This document shows positions 1 through 8,859 of a DNA stretch of 64,000 bases, piece after piece. Both the position numbers and the translations under genes were made by a program. The notes under the pieces were generated by a model. It saw nothing but the letters and a program-made list of their open reading frames with translations, searched no databases and had not been told where the DNA came from. The stretch is from Candidatus Rokuibacteriota bacterium (GTDB lineage Bacteria > Methylomirabilota > Methylomirabilia > Rokubacteriales > CSP1-6): NCBI GenBank assembly GCA_003220265.1, contig QHRW01000123.1, positions 1 to 64,000 on the forward strand. The letters run 5' to 3'. Numbering within the stretch: the first letter of the stretch is position 1; every line of letters begins with the position of its first letter.

Positions 1-705
1 CACGATCTCGCGCGAGCCCAGCACGGCGCCGGCCAGCAGGTCGTTGTGGCCGCCCAGGTACTTGGTGGCGGAGTGCATGACCACGTCCACGCCCCACTCG
101 AGCGGCCGCACGTTGTAGGGCGTGGCGAAGGTGGCGTCGATGACCGTCTTCACCCGGTGCTTGCGCCCGATGGCCGCGAAGCGCTCGAGGTCCAGCACGC
201 GGTTGTACGGGTTCGTCGGCGACTCGCTCAGGAGCACGCGCGTGGTCGGCCGGATCGCGTCCTCCAGCGCCTCATAGTCGCCGGCCGGCACCGTGGAGAC
301 CTCGATGCCGTAGCGGTGCAGCGTCTGGTTGAGGAACTGGCGCGTGCGCCGGTAGCTGTCGTCGGTGACCACCACGTGGGTGCCGCGCGAGAGCATGGCG
401 AACAGCACCGTCGTCATGGCGGCCATGCCGCTGGAGAACAGCAGGCAGTCACCGGCGCCCTCCAGCGCGGTCAGCTTGGCCTCGGCAATCTTCTGCGTGG
501 GATTGCCGTAACGCCCGTACTCGACGCGCTCGATCTTGCCGTCGAAGTGGTCCTTCAGCTCCTGCGTGTTGGCGAAGGTGAAGGTGGCCGTCTGCACGAT
601 GGGCGTGGCCAGCGAGTTGGCCGGCTTGGGGCGCGGCTCGCCGCCGTGCACGGACAGCGTGCTGGGGCCGACGGGCTTCTTGGGCGGCTCCACGCGCTCG
701 GCCAT
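1..705 (-). CDS. Cystathionine gamma-synthase/lyase-type PLP enzyme (3' end cut by window edge)
   Basis: PLP-dependent Cys/Met-metabolism enzyme (aspartate aminotransferase fold) of the transsulfuration/sulfhydrylation family. The family works on O-activated homoserine or cystathionine in the cytosol. The ATG at 705 opens 235 codons that run off the left edge, against roughly 380-400 residues in the family. Visible motifs are STLSVHGG near the N-terminus, the YGRYGNPT segment, FSSGMAA, and the Schiff-base lysine in HSATKYLGGHND (about Lys215). It lies downstream of threonine synthase on the same strand, so both may draw on a homoserine-derived intermediate. The 100-bp gap between them holds a double-hairpin repeat ending 8 nt before this ATG. 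Synthase, lyase and sulfhydrylase cannot be told apart from this fragment. Confidence 0.85.
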   Translation of the reverse strand, partial: MAERVEPPKKPVGPSTLSVHGGEPRPKPANSLATPIVQTATFTFANTQELKDHFDGKIERVEYGRYGNPTQKIAEAKLTALEGAGDCLLFSSGMAAMTTVLFAMLSRGTHVVVTDDSYRRTRQFLNQTLHRYGIEVSTVPAGDYEALEDAIRPTTRVLLSESPTNPYNRVLDLERFAAIGRKHRVKTVIDATFATPYNVRPLEWGVDVVMHSATKYLGGHNDLLAGAVLGSREIV

Positions 706-713
706 CAGTCTAC

Positions 714-786
714 GTGGGGGGCCCCGAAATGGCCCCCCACACCCCCCGACGCTCGGAGCGCCCCGGGGAACCCGTGGCGCTCCTCG
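714..786 (-). repeat. Double-hairpin intergenic repeat, copy A
   Basis: This element fills most of the gap between threonine synthase and the downstream PLP enzyme. Hairpin 2 is a 10-bp stem (714-723 with 731-740) with a 7-nt loop. Hairpin 1 is an 8-bp stem (755-762 with 776-783). Positions 751-786 are identical over 36 nt to the reverse complement of 17368-17403, and the second hairpin is also conserved. Orientation relative to transcription is opposite in the two copies. No U tract follows, so it is not a classical intrinsic terminator. Confidence 0.8.
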
Positions 787-805
787 ATCACTCGCGTGTC
801 CATCA

Positions 806-2141
<1,336 letters not shown>

Positions 2142-2152
<11 letters not shown>

Positions 2153-2170
2153 GGTACCGCTCAGTATAGT
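2142..2170. promoter_or_regulatory. Back-to-back -10 elements between thrC and aldo-keto reductase
   Basis: The palindromic stretch 2163-2170 reads TATACT on the minus strand (toward thrC) and TATAGT at 2165-2170 on the plus strand (toward the reductase). On the plus strand TTGTAG (2142-2147) sits 17 nt upstream as a weak -35. No good -35 is visible for the minus direction. Candidate divergent promoter only. Confidence 0.4.
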
Positions 2171-2199
2171 ACGACGCTGGTGTCCAAGGAGACCCACGC

Positions 2200-3168
2200 A
2201 TGCTGATGCGCAAGCTCGGCCGGACCGGATTGAGCGTCGCGGCGCTCTGCCTCGGCGGCAACACGTTCGGATGGACCACGGATCAGAAGGCCTCGGAGGC
2301 CGTCCTCGACGCGTACATGGAAGCGGGCGGCAACTTCATCGACACGGCCGACGTCTACGCGCGCTGGGCGCCGGGCAACAAGGGCGGCGAGTCGGAGACC
2401 GTGCTGGGCATCTGGATGACCGCGCGGCGTAACCGTCACGCCGTCGTCATGGCCACCAAGGTGTGCGGGCCCATGGGGCCGGGCCCGAACGACAAGGGAC
2501 TCTCGCGCCAGCACATCGTGGAGGGCGTCGAGGCCTCGCTGAAGCGGCTGCAGACGGATTACATCGACCTCTACCAGGCGCACTGGGACGACAAGGAGAC
2601 GCCGCTCGACGAGACGCTGCGCGCCTTCGACGACCTCGTGCGCGGGGGCAAGGTCCGCTACGTCGGCGCCTCGAACTACGCGGCGTGGCGGCTGACGCGC
2701 GCGCTGTGGGAGAGCGACCGCGGCCGCACCGTGCGCTATGAGTGCCTGCAGCCCAAGTACAACCTCGTCTTCCGCGACGAGTACGAGCGTGAGCTGGAGC
2801 CGCTCTGCCTCGAGCAGTCGATCGGCGTCATCCCGTACTCCTCGCTCGGCAGCGGATTCCTGTCCGGCAAGTACCGCCGCGGCGGCGCGCTGCCGTCGAC
2901 GGCGCGCGCGGCCGGCGTCCAGAAAGGCTACATGACCGAGCGCGGCTTCGCCGTGCTCGACGCCGTCGACAAGGTGGCGGCCGGCGCCGGCGCCACGCCG
3001 GCGCAGGTGGCGCTCTCGTGGCTGGCCCATCGGCCCGGCATCACGGCGCCCATCGCCAGCGCGACGTCCGTGGCCCAGCTCAGAGAGCTGCTGGGCGGCA
3101 TCGAGCTGGTGCTCGATGCCGGTGCGCGCGCCACGCTGGACGCGGCGAGCGCCTGGCGGGAGGCGTGA
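2200..3168 (+). CDS. Aldo-keto reductase
   Basis: NAD(P)H-dependent oxidoreductase with a TIM-barrel fold, 322 residues. The catalytic tetrad is visible as Asp51 and Tyr53 (IDTADVY), Lys87 (MATKV) and His128 (QAHWDD). The C-terminal part carries the cofactor-phosphate-binding type segment around APIASATSVAQL. The ATG at 2200 follows AAGGAG (2187-2192) by 7 nt; a second in-frame ATG at 2206 is possible. It overlaps the downstream PIG-L gene by one base (TGATG), so the two are translationally coupled. Natural substrate unknown; it belongs to the YhdN/AKR11-12-like group by general appearance. Confidence 0.88.
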   Translation: MLMRKLGRTGLSVAALCLGGNTFGWTTDQKASEAVLDAYMEAGGNFIDTADVYARWAPGNKGGESETVLGIWMTARRNRHAVVMATKVCGPMGPGPNDKGLSRQHIVEGVEASLKRLQTDYIDLYQAHWDDKETPLDETLRAFDDLVRGGKVRYVGASNYAAWRLTRALWESDRGRTVRYECLQPKYNLVFRDEYERELEPLCLEQSIGVIPYSSLGSGFLSGKYRRGGALPSTARAAGVQKGYMTERGFAVLDAVDKVAAGAGATPAQVALSWLAHRPGITAPIASATSVAQLRELLGGIELVLDAGARATLDAASAWREA

Positions 3169-3893
3169 TGCTCGAGATCGTCACGGACGCTCCCGACCGC
3201 GCGATGGTGATCTTCGCCCATCCCGACGACGCCGAGATCGGCTCCGGCGGCGTGATCGCCAGGTGGGTGAAGGCCGGCTGCGAGGTGACCTACGTGCTGT
3301 GCACCAACGGCGATGCCGGCACGGGCGACCGCACGCTGACGCCCGCGCAGCTCGCCCAGAAGCGCGCCGACGAGCAGCGCGCCGCCGCCGACTTCATGGG
3401 CGTCAAGCACGTCGTCATGCTGGGCTACCCCGACGGAAGCCTCGAGGACACGCGCGAGTTCCTGGGCGACGTGGTGAAGGCGATCCGCCAGTACCGCCCG
3501 CACACCGTGTTCGTCCACGATCCCTACCGCGTGCACGGCTTCCAGCATCGCGACCACCGCAAGGCCGGAATCACGGCGACCGACGCCGTCTATCCCTATG
3601 CGCGCGATCACCTGCACTTCCCCGAGCACGTCATGCGCGACGGCCTCGAGCCCCATCGCGTGCGCGAGCTGTGGTACTGGGGTATGGACGAGCCGAACGT
3701 GATCGTCGACGTGACGGAGTCGATCGAGCGCCAGATCGCCGCCCTCGTGCGCCACGAGAGTCAGATGCCGGGCTTCAACGTGCCGGCCGGCTCGACGATC
3801 GGCGAGCGCGTGAAGAAGAACGCGGGCGAGCACGCCAAGGGCTACGACTTCGCGTACGGCGCCGTCTTCCGGCGCCTGATCGCGCGGCGCTGA
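3168..3893 (+). CDS. PIG-L family N-acetyl deacetylase
   Basis: Zinc-dependent LmbE/PIG-L deacetylase, 241 residues. Family members remove acetyl groups from N-acetylglucosaminyl moieties, for example in mycothiol or bacillithiol synthesis or in antibiotic tailoring. The metal motif AHPDD is at residues 17-21, and the second signature HRDHR lies in the middle of the protein. The start ATG overlaps the stop of the aldo-keto reductase gene. No thiol-biosynthesis partner (glycosyltransferase or ligase) is present, so the substrate is open. It ends 1 bp before the convergent LLM gene stop. Confidence 0.85.
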   Translation: MLEIVTDAPDRAMVIFAHPDDAEIGSGGVIARWVKAGCEVTYVLCTNGDAGTGDRTLTPAQLAQKRADEQRAAADFMGVKHVVMLGYPDGSLEDTREFLGDVVKAIRQYRPHTVFVHDPYRVHGFQHRDHRKAGITATDAVYPYARDHLHFPEHVMRDGLEPHRVRELWYWGMDEPNVIVDVTESIERQIAALVRHESQMPGFNVPAGSTIGERVKKNAGEHAKGYDFAYGAVFRRLIARR

Positions 3894-3894
3894 C

Positions 3895-4764
3895 TCAGCG
3901 GAAGCGGGCGATCACGTCCTTGCCATAGCGCAGCACGTCGTCCGGCGTCTTCACCTGCGCGGGCAGCCCCGCGCTCGCGCTGACCGGCACCGCCACGCGC
4001 GTGATGCCCTGCCGCGCGAGCACTTCGATCTCGAGCGGGTCGGCCGGCGCCGACACCGTGAGCTCGATCGCCTTCGGATCGCGGCCAGCCGCTTCCGCCG
4101 CGCGGCGCATCTCGTCGAACAGCTCGGGCCGCGCGCCGCGAGCCGGGAAGTAGCCGTCGCCGAGCCGTCCGGCCCGTCGCGCGGCGGCCGCCGTGTCGCC
4201 GCCCACGATGATCGGAATCCGGCGCTCGGGCGGCAGCGGCCGGCAGAACACGTCCTTGAACTTCACGAAGCGTCCCTGGAAGCTCGCCTTCTCGTCTTTC
4301 CACAGCGTGCGCATGGCGGCCACGTACTCGTCGGTGCGCGCGCCGCGGTCCTCGAACGGCACGCCCAGCGTGGCGAACTCCTCGGCCAGCCAGCCCACGC
4401 CGATGCCCAGCAGCACGCGCCGCCCGCCGGCCAGGTGATCGAGCGTCGCGACGGCCTTGGCCGTCACCACGGGATTGCGCTGCGGCAGGATCAGGATCGC
4501 CGTGCCGAGCTTGATCGTGCGCGTGGCGGAGGCGACGTAGGCCAGCCAGATCAGCGGATCTGGGATCGGGAAGTCCTCCAGCCCGGAACCCATCCGACCG
4601 CTCGGCGAGTATGGGTACTTCGACTGGTATTCGTGCGGCACGACGACGTGCTCCACCGTCCAGATGGAGTCGAAGCCGGCCGCCTCCGCCGCCTGGGCCA
4701 GCTCGACCGCGGCCGGCCCGTTGGAGTACCGCCCGAGGCTCGCGTAGCGCAGTCCGAATTTCAT
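3895..4764 (-). CDS. LLM-class flavin/F420-dependent oxidoreductase (1)
   Basis: Luciferase-like monooxygenase fold (TIM barrel), 289 residues, of the single-component LLM type that uses F420 or FMN. Hallmarks are the N-terminal MKFGLRYASLG strand, AEAAGFDSIWTVEHVVVP, KLGTAILILPQRNPV, GRRVLLGIGVGW and the C-terminal IVGGDTAAAARRAGR block. There is no Shine-Dalgarno; TATCCT lies 6 nt upstream of the ATG (4771-4776, minus strand), suggesting a leaderless message. It diverges from a second LLM gene with only 29 bp between their starts. Substrate cannot be predicted. Confidence 0.85.
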   Translation of the reverse strand: MKFGLRYASLGRYSNGPAAVELAQAAEAAGFDSIWTVEHVVVPHEYQSKYPYSPSGRMGSGLEDFPIPDPLIWLAYVASATRTIKLGTAILILPQRNPVVTAKAVATLDHLAGGRRVLLGIGVGWLAEEFATLGVPFEDRGARTDEYVAAMRTLWKDEKASFQGRFVKFKDVFCRPLPPERRIPIIVGGDTAAAARRAGRLGDGYFPARGARPELFDEMRRAAEAAGRDPKAIELTVSAPADPLEIEVLARQGITRVAVPVSASAGLPAQVKTPDDVLRYGKDVIARFR

Positions 4765-4793
4765 GGCGGTAGGATACGCCCAGGAGGAACACG

Positions 4794-5750
4794 ATGGCCA
4801 CCCAGTTCGGCGTGCTGATTCCCACGCGCGAAGCGATCATGTCCGGCCGCCCGGAGAGCGGCCCGCTGCTGGCGATGGCCGAGCGCGCCGAGCAGGCCGG
4901 CTTCGACTCCGTCTGGATCGGCGATTCGATCACCGCGCGCCCGCGCCACGAGCCGCTCACGCTGCTGGCCGCCGTGGCCGCGCGCACGCGTCGCGTGGCC
5001 GTCGGCACCGCGGTCCTGCTTCCGGCGCTGCGCAATCCCGTCGTGCTGGCGCACGTGGTCGGCACGCTCGACCGCATCGCCGAGGGCCGGACGATCCTGG
5101 GCGTGGGCATCGCCGCCGACACGCCGGCCATCCGCAAGGAGTTCGCCGCCGCCGGCGTGCCGTGGGATCGCCGCGTGGGGCGCTTCCTGGAGACGCTCGA
5201 GATCTGCCGGGCGCTGTGGAGGGGAGAGACGCGCGACGGCGTGTCGTTCGGCGGCAAGCACTTCACGCTGCAGGACGTCACCGTCGAGCCCAAGCCGCAT
5301 CGCCGCGGCGGGCCGCCCATCTGGATCGGCGGCAGCGGGCCGACGGCGCTGCGCGAGGCCGCGCGCTGGGACGCGTGGTTCCCGACGGGCCCGAGCGTGG
5401 AATTCTTCGAGGCGGAGTTTCCGAAGATCCAGGCCGCGGCGCGGACGGCCGGACGCGCCCCCGGCGCCGTCACCGGCGCTGCCTATCTGACGCTGGCGCT
5501 CGACGCCGACCGCGCCGCCGCCGAGAAGCGGCTGCACGGATTCCTCGAGACGTACTACGCGGCGCCGGCCAAGGCGATCCTCGCCCGCCAGGCGACGTAC
5601 GCCGGGCCGATCGAGGGCTGCGTCGAGTGGCTTCAGCGGTGGGTCAAGGCCGGCGCGCGCCATCTGCTCTTTCGCTTCGCCGGCGGGGACCAGCTCGCCC
5701 AGGTCGACGAGGTCGCGACGAAGCTGCTACCGCGCGTTCAGCGCGCGTAG
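4794..5750 (+). CDS. LLM-class flavin-dependent oxidoreductase (2)
   Basis: Luciferase-like monooxygenase, 318 residues. Visible family blocks are FGVLIPTREAIMSG, AEQAGFDSVWIGDS, RVAVGTAVLLPALRNPVVLA, GRTILGVGIAADTPA and GGPPIWIGGSGPTALREAA. A strong AGGAGG (4782-4787) precedes the ATG at 4794. It starts 29 bp from the divergent LLM gene on the minus strand; the two are only moderately similar, so this is not a recent tandem duplication. Its last 24 bp overlap the 3' end of the convergent MFS gene. Whether it uses FMN or F420 is not decidable from sequence alone. Confidence 0.85.
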   Translation: MATQFGVLIPTREAIMSGRPESGPLLAMAERAEQAGFDSVWIGDSITARPRHEPLTLLAAVAARTRRVAVGTAVLLPALRNPVVLAHVVGTLDRIAEGRTILGVGIAADTPAIRKEFAAAGVPWDRRVGRFLETLEICRALWRGETRDGVSFGGKHFTLQDVTVEPKPHRRGGPPIWIGGSGPTALREAARWDAWFPTGPSVEFFEAEFPKIQAAARTAGRAPGAVTGAAYLTLALDADRAAAEKRLHGFLETYYAAPAKAILARQATYAGPIEGCVEWLQRWVKAGARHLLFRFAGGDQLAQVDEVATKLLPRVQRA

Positions 5751-6953
5751 CCGGCGCGAGCTCAGCAGCAGCAGGGCGTTGGCCGCCACCATGGCGCCGC
5801 CCACGGCCACCGCGAAGCGCGCGTTGACCGTGGCCGCGAGCACGCCGCCGATCAGGCCGCCCAGCGGCAGCAGGTTCCAGCACAGCGAGTAGATGCTGAG
5901 GACGCGCCCGCGGAGGTGATCGGGCACGTGCGACTGCAAGAACGTGCTGACCTGCGTGAGATAGAACGTGTTGCTGAAGCCCACCAGGACCAGGAGCGCC
6001 ATCGCCACACCGATCGCGGGCGACATCGCGAAGGCCACCAGCCCCAGCCCCATGCCGGTGGCGCCGCACAGCAGCACGACGCCCGGCCGCCGGATGGCGT
6101 GCGCGAGCGTCGCGACCGTGAGCGTGCCGGCCAGCGCGCCGACTCCGTGGGCGGCGTTGAGCATGCCGAAGCCCTTGGGGCCGGTCTGGAAATACCAGTC
6201 CGCGAAGATCGGCAGCAGCGTGACGTAAGACAGGCCGAACACCGCGTTGAACAGCGCCAGCGCGATCAGCGCGGCGAAGGTGAAGTTGTGGGCGACGAAG
6301 CTCAGGCCCTCCACGAGCTGACCGAGCATGTGGCGGCCGTGGCCCCGGCTCGCCGGGCCCTCCACGCGCAGACGGCTGTAGAGCAGCAGCGCGACGCACG
6401 ACGCCGCCGCCGCCAGGCCGAAGCCGACCGTGCCGCCGTACGCCGCAATGAGGATGCCGGTGATCGAGGGGCCGATCATGCGGCCGGCCTGCCAGGGGAT
6501 GGACCCGAGCGCGATGGCGTTCGACAGACGCGCGCGGTCGATGAGCTGCGGGATCAGCGACAGGCGGCTGGGCTCGTCGAACGCGCGGAAGACGCTGGTG
6601 AGCGCGGCCAGCACCAGCAACGGCGCCACCCGCACATTGCCCGTCAGCGTCAGGGCGAACGCCACGCCGAGCGCCATCGCCGTGAGGAGCTGGGTGCCGA
6701 TCAGCAGCCGCAGCCGATTGACACGGTCGGCCAGCACGCCGCCCCAGAGCTGGAAGACGATCAGCGGCACACCCTGGGCGAGGCCGAGATACCCCAAGAA
6801 AATTGGCTCGCGGGTGAGCTCCCAGACCATCCACGCAAACGTGACGTACTCCGCGCGATGCCCGAGCACGTAGCAGACCAGGCCCAGCCAGTAGTAGCGG
6901 TAGTTGCGGGTCTTGAGGGCGGCGAACGTCGAGACCCCGGCTCCGTTGCGCAA
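5727..6953 (-). CDS. MFS transporter (EntS/MFS_3-like exporter)
   Basis: Twelve-helix major facilitator, 408 residues, inner membrane. The N-terminus (FAALKTRNYRYYWLGLVCY), the loop LWGGVLADRVNRLRLLIG and the block FDEPSRLSLIPQLIDRARL are typical of the MFS_3 group that includes the enterobactin exporter EntS. The only workable start in frame is TTG at 6953. It lacks a Shine-Dalgarno but has CATAAT 8 nt upstream (6962-6967, minus strand), fitting leaderless translation. It converges with the LLM gene, overlapping by 24 bp. Substrate unknown; no siderophore genes are nearby. Confidence 0.82.
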   Translation of the reverse strand: MRNGAGVSTFAALKTRNYRYYWLGLVCYVLGHRAEYVTFAWMVWELTREPIFLGYLGLAQGVPLIVFQLWGGVLADRVNRLRLLIGTQLLTAMALGVAFALTLTGNVRVAPLLVLAALTSVFRAFDEPSRLSLIPQLIDRARLSNAIALGSIPWQAGRMIGPSITGILIAAYGGTVGFGLAAAASCVALLLYSRLRVEGPASRGHGRHMLGQLVEGLSFVAHNFTFAALIALALFNAVFGLSYVTLLPIFADWYFQTGPKGFGMLNAAHGVGALAGTLTVATLAHAIRRPGVVLLCGATGMGLGLVAFAMSPAIGVAMALLVLVGFSNTFYLTQVSTFLQSHVPDHLRGRVLSIYSLCWNLLPLGGLIGGVLAATVNARFAVAVGGAMVAANALLLLSSRRLRALNAR

Positions 6954-6965
6954 GGCGGTCCATTA

Positions 6966-6992
6966 TGTCGAATCGGGGACCCCGGCGTCGTC
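6966..6992 (+). promoter_or_regulatory. Candidate ECF42 promoter (TGTCGA ... CGTC)
   Basis: TGTCGA at 6966-6971 is followed after 17 nt by CGTC at 6989-6992 (a second CGTC at 6986-6989 gives a 14-nt spacing). As I recall the ECF42 literature, the group recognises TGTCGA at -35 and CG(A/T)C at -10. The predicted start of transcription near 6999-7002 falls just before the GAGGAG ribosome site of the DGPF gene. It overlaps the -10 of the divergent MFS gene, so the two may interfere. Confidence 0.55.
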
Positions 6993-7017
6993 GTAATAGG
7001 TGAGGAGGATCCCGGAT

Positions 7018-7362
7018 ATGCGCTACATGCTGTTGATCGCCGCTGACAAGAACGCGCCGCCGCCGACCCCGGCCGAGGGACAGGCTCTCGTCCAGGCCCA
7101 CGGCCGCTTCGCCGATGCACTCCGCGCGGCCGGCAAGATGGTGGTGGCCGATCGGCTACGTCCCGACAGTGACGGCGTGCGAGTGCGGCTCAAGGCCGGC
7201 CAGCCGCAGGTCATCGACGGGCCGTTCACCGAGACGAAGGAAGCGCTGGGCGGCTACTACCTGATCGAGTGCGACAGCAAGGACGAGGCGGTCGAGTGGG
7301 CCAAGAAGCTGCCGCTCCGCGAGCACGGACACGTCGAGGTGCGGCCCATCTGGCAGATGTGA
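7018..7362 (+). CDS. DGPF-motif YCII-related protein, ECF42 partner
   Basis: Small (114 residues) ferredoxin-like alpha/beta protein of the YCII/DGPF family. It contains the exact DGPFTETKE signature near residue 67, after the N-terminal strand MRYMLLIAAD. DGPF proteins are the standard neighbours and presumed regulon members of ECF42 sigma factors; their biochemical role is not established. The ATG at 7018 follows GAGGAGG by about 10 nt; the short upstream extension is rejected. The stop is 16 nt before the sigma-factor start, and an ECF42-like promoter lies upstream, which suggests autoregulation of the pair. Confidence 0.88.
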   Translation: MRYMLLIAADKNAPPPTPAEGQALVQAHGRFADALRAAGKMVVADRLRPDSDGVRVRLKAGQPQVIDGPFTETKEALGGYYLIECDSKDEAVEWAKKLPLREHGHVEVRPIWQM

Positions 7363-7378
7363 CGTACGATGCGGCCTC

Positions 7379-8629
7379 GTGGAGCCGTTGCAGGCCCGCG
7401 TGGCCGAGGTCTTCCGCCTGGAATACGCGCGCGTCGTCTCCTCGGTGGCGCGGATCGTCCGCGATCTCGACGCCGCCGAGGAGATCGTGCAGGAAGCCTT
7501 CGCGCTGGCACTCGAGCACTGGCCGAAGAGCGGCGTGCCGGCGCGCCCGGGCGCCTGGCTGCTGACGACGGCGCGACGGCGAGCGCTCGATCGCCTGCGC
7601 CGGGCGCGACGTGCCGGCGCACGCGCCGAGAGCCTCGCGCATGAAATCGAGCTGGGCGCTGCCGACGAGGGCCCCGACGTGAGCGATGCCGCCACGATTC
7701 CCGACGACCGCCTGCGCTTGATCTTCACGTGCTGCCATCCCGCGCTCTCCGCCGACGGCCGCGTCGCGCTGACGCTGCGCCTGGTCGGGGGTCTCACGAC
7801 GCCGGAGATCGCGCGGGCGTTTCTCGTGCCCGAGCCCACCATCGCCCAGCGCCTCGTGCGCGCCAAGCGCACGATCCGCGATCGCGAGATCCCCTACGAG
7901 GTGCCGGAGGCCGGCTCGCTCGGGGAGCGGCTGCCCGCCGTGCTGGCCGTGATTTATCTCGTCTTCAACGAGGGCTACGCCGCCCACACCGGCGAAGCGC
8001 TCGTTCGTGACGATCTCTGCACCGAAGCGATCCGCCTCGGCGGCATGCTGGCCGGTTTGATGCCGGGCGAGCCCGAGGTGCTCGGACTCCTCGCGCTCAT
8101 GGAGCTGCAGGCTTCACGCGCCGCCGCGCGCACCGACGCACACGGCGATCTCGTGCTGCTGGCCGACCAGGACCGCACGCGCTGGGATCGCGGTCGCATC
8201 GAGCGAGGCCTGGCGTGCCTGGAGCGCGGCGCCTTGTTGGAGCACGCGGGGCCGTATCAGCTCCAGGCGGCGATCGCCGCCTGCCACGCGCGCGCCGTTT
8301 CGTGGTCGCAGACGGATTGGCCGCGCATCGTAGCGCTCTACGACAAGCTCCTGCACCTCGCGCCGTCCCCGGTGGTTGCTTTGAATCGCGCGGCGGCAAT
8401 CGGAATGGCGTATGGCGCCGAGGTTGGCCTGGCCGCCCTCGACGCGCTCGACGCTGACGCCCTGAAGGGTTATCACTTGCTGCCCTCCGCACGCGGGGAC
8501 TTTCTAAGGCGGCTGGAGCGGTGGAGGGAGGCCGCCGCGTGCTACCGCGAGGCGCTGAGGATGGTGGAGAACGCCAGCGAGCGGAGGTTTCTCTCGGCGC
8601 GCCTGGCGGAGTGCGAGGGCAAGCAGTAG
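7379..8629 (+). CDS. ECF42-group RNA polymerase sigma factor with C-terminal TPR-like extension
   Basis: Extracytoplasmic-function sigma factor of about 416 residues. Sigma region 2 is at about 10-75 (EYARVVSSVARIVRDLDAAEE, then WLLTTARRRALDRLRR). Region 4 is at about 105-160 (FTCCHPALS, ALTLRLVGGLTTPEIARAF). A roughly 200-residue extension carries LVFNEGYAAH, the MPGEPEVLGLLALM block and repeated helical pairs characteristic of the DUF6596/ECF42 group. That extension is thought to be needed for activity in place of an anti-sigma factor, and none is encoded here. GTG start at 7379, no clear Shine-Dalgarno, 16 nt after the DGPF gene, so probably co-transcribed. Confidence 0.88.
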   Translation: MEPLQARVAEVFRLEYARVVSSVARIVRDLDAAEEIVQEAFALALEHWPKSGVPARPGAWLLTTARRRALDRLRRARRAGARAESLAHEIELGAADEGPDVSDAATIPDDRLRLIFTCCHPALSADGRVALTLRLVGGLTTPEIARAFLVPEPTIAQRLVRAKRTIRDREIPYEVPEAGSLGERLPAVLAVIYLVFNEGYAAHTGEALVRDDLCTEAIRLGGMLAGLMPGEPEVLGLLALMELQASRAAARTDAHGDLVLLADQDRTRWDRGRIERGLACLERGALLEHAGPYQLQAAIAACHARAVSWSQTDWPRIVALYDKLLHLAPSPVVALNRAAAIGMAYGAEVGLAALDALDADALKGYHLLPSARGDFLRRLERWREAAACYREALRMVENASERRFLSARLAECEGKQ

Positions 8630-8859
8630 GCGGAGGGAAGATGGTGTATCAAAACTTGCCCACTTGACAGCTCTTCAGACTGACAGTTGCGGCGCGGTGG
8701 ACTTGCAGTCCGCCGAGCCACCCAGCCGCGCCTGGCCGGCCCCTGGTGCGGCATTCCTCTTTGGTTCGCAGAAAACTCGACCTGCGCCGCGATTGCTCCG
8801 TGGTGACGCTCCCAGGCCTCTCGGAAATCGCGGCTTAGAGTTTCCGTAAGGAGACTCGC
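8630..8859. other. 230-bp non-coding leader region before DUF222-HNH copy 1
   Basis: No credible ORF. It contains a perfect TTGACA at 8664-8669 without a matching -10. Close to the gene, CTTAGAGTTTCC (8834-8845) includes TAGAGT as a possible -10; the same block (CTTAGAATTTCC) recurs upstream of the paralogous HNH gene at 34208. Confidence 0.4.

Noticed and set aside
8664..8669. Promoter at the perfect TTGACA upstream of HNH copy 1
   Set aside because: No -10-like hexamer lies 15-19 nt downstream and the gene start is almost 200 nt away.
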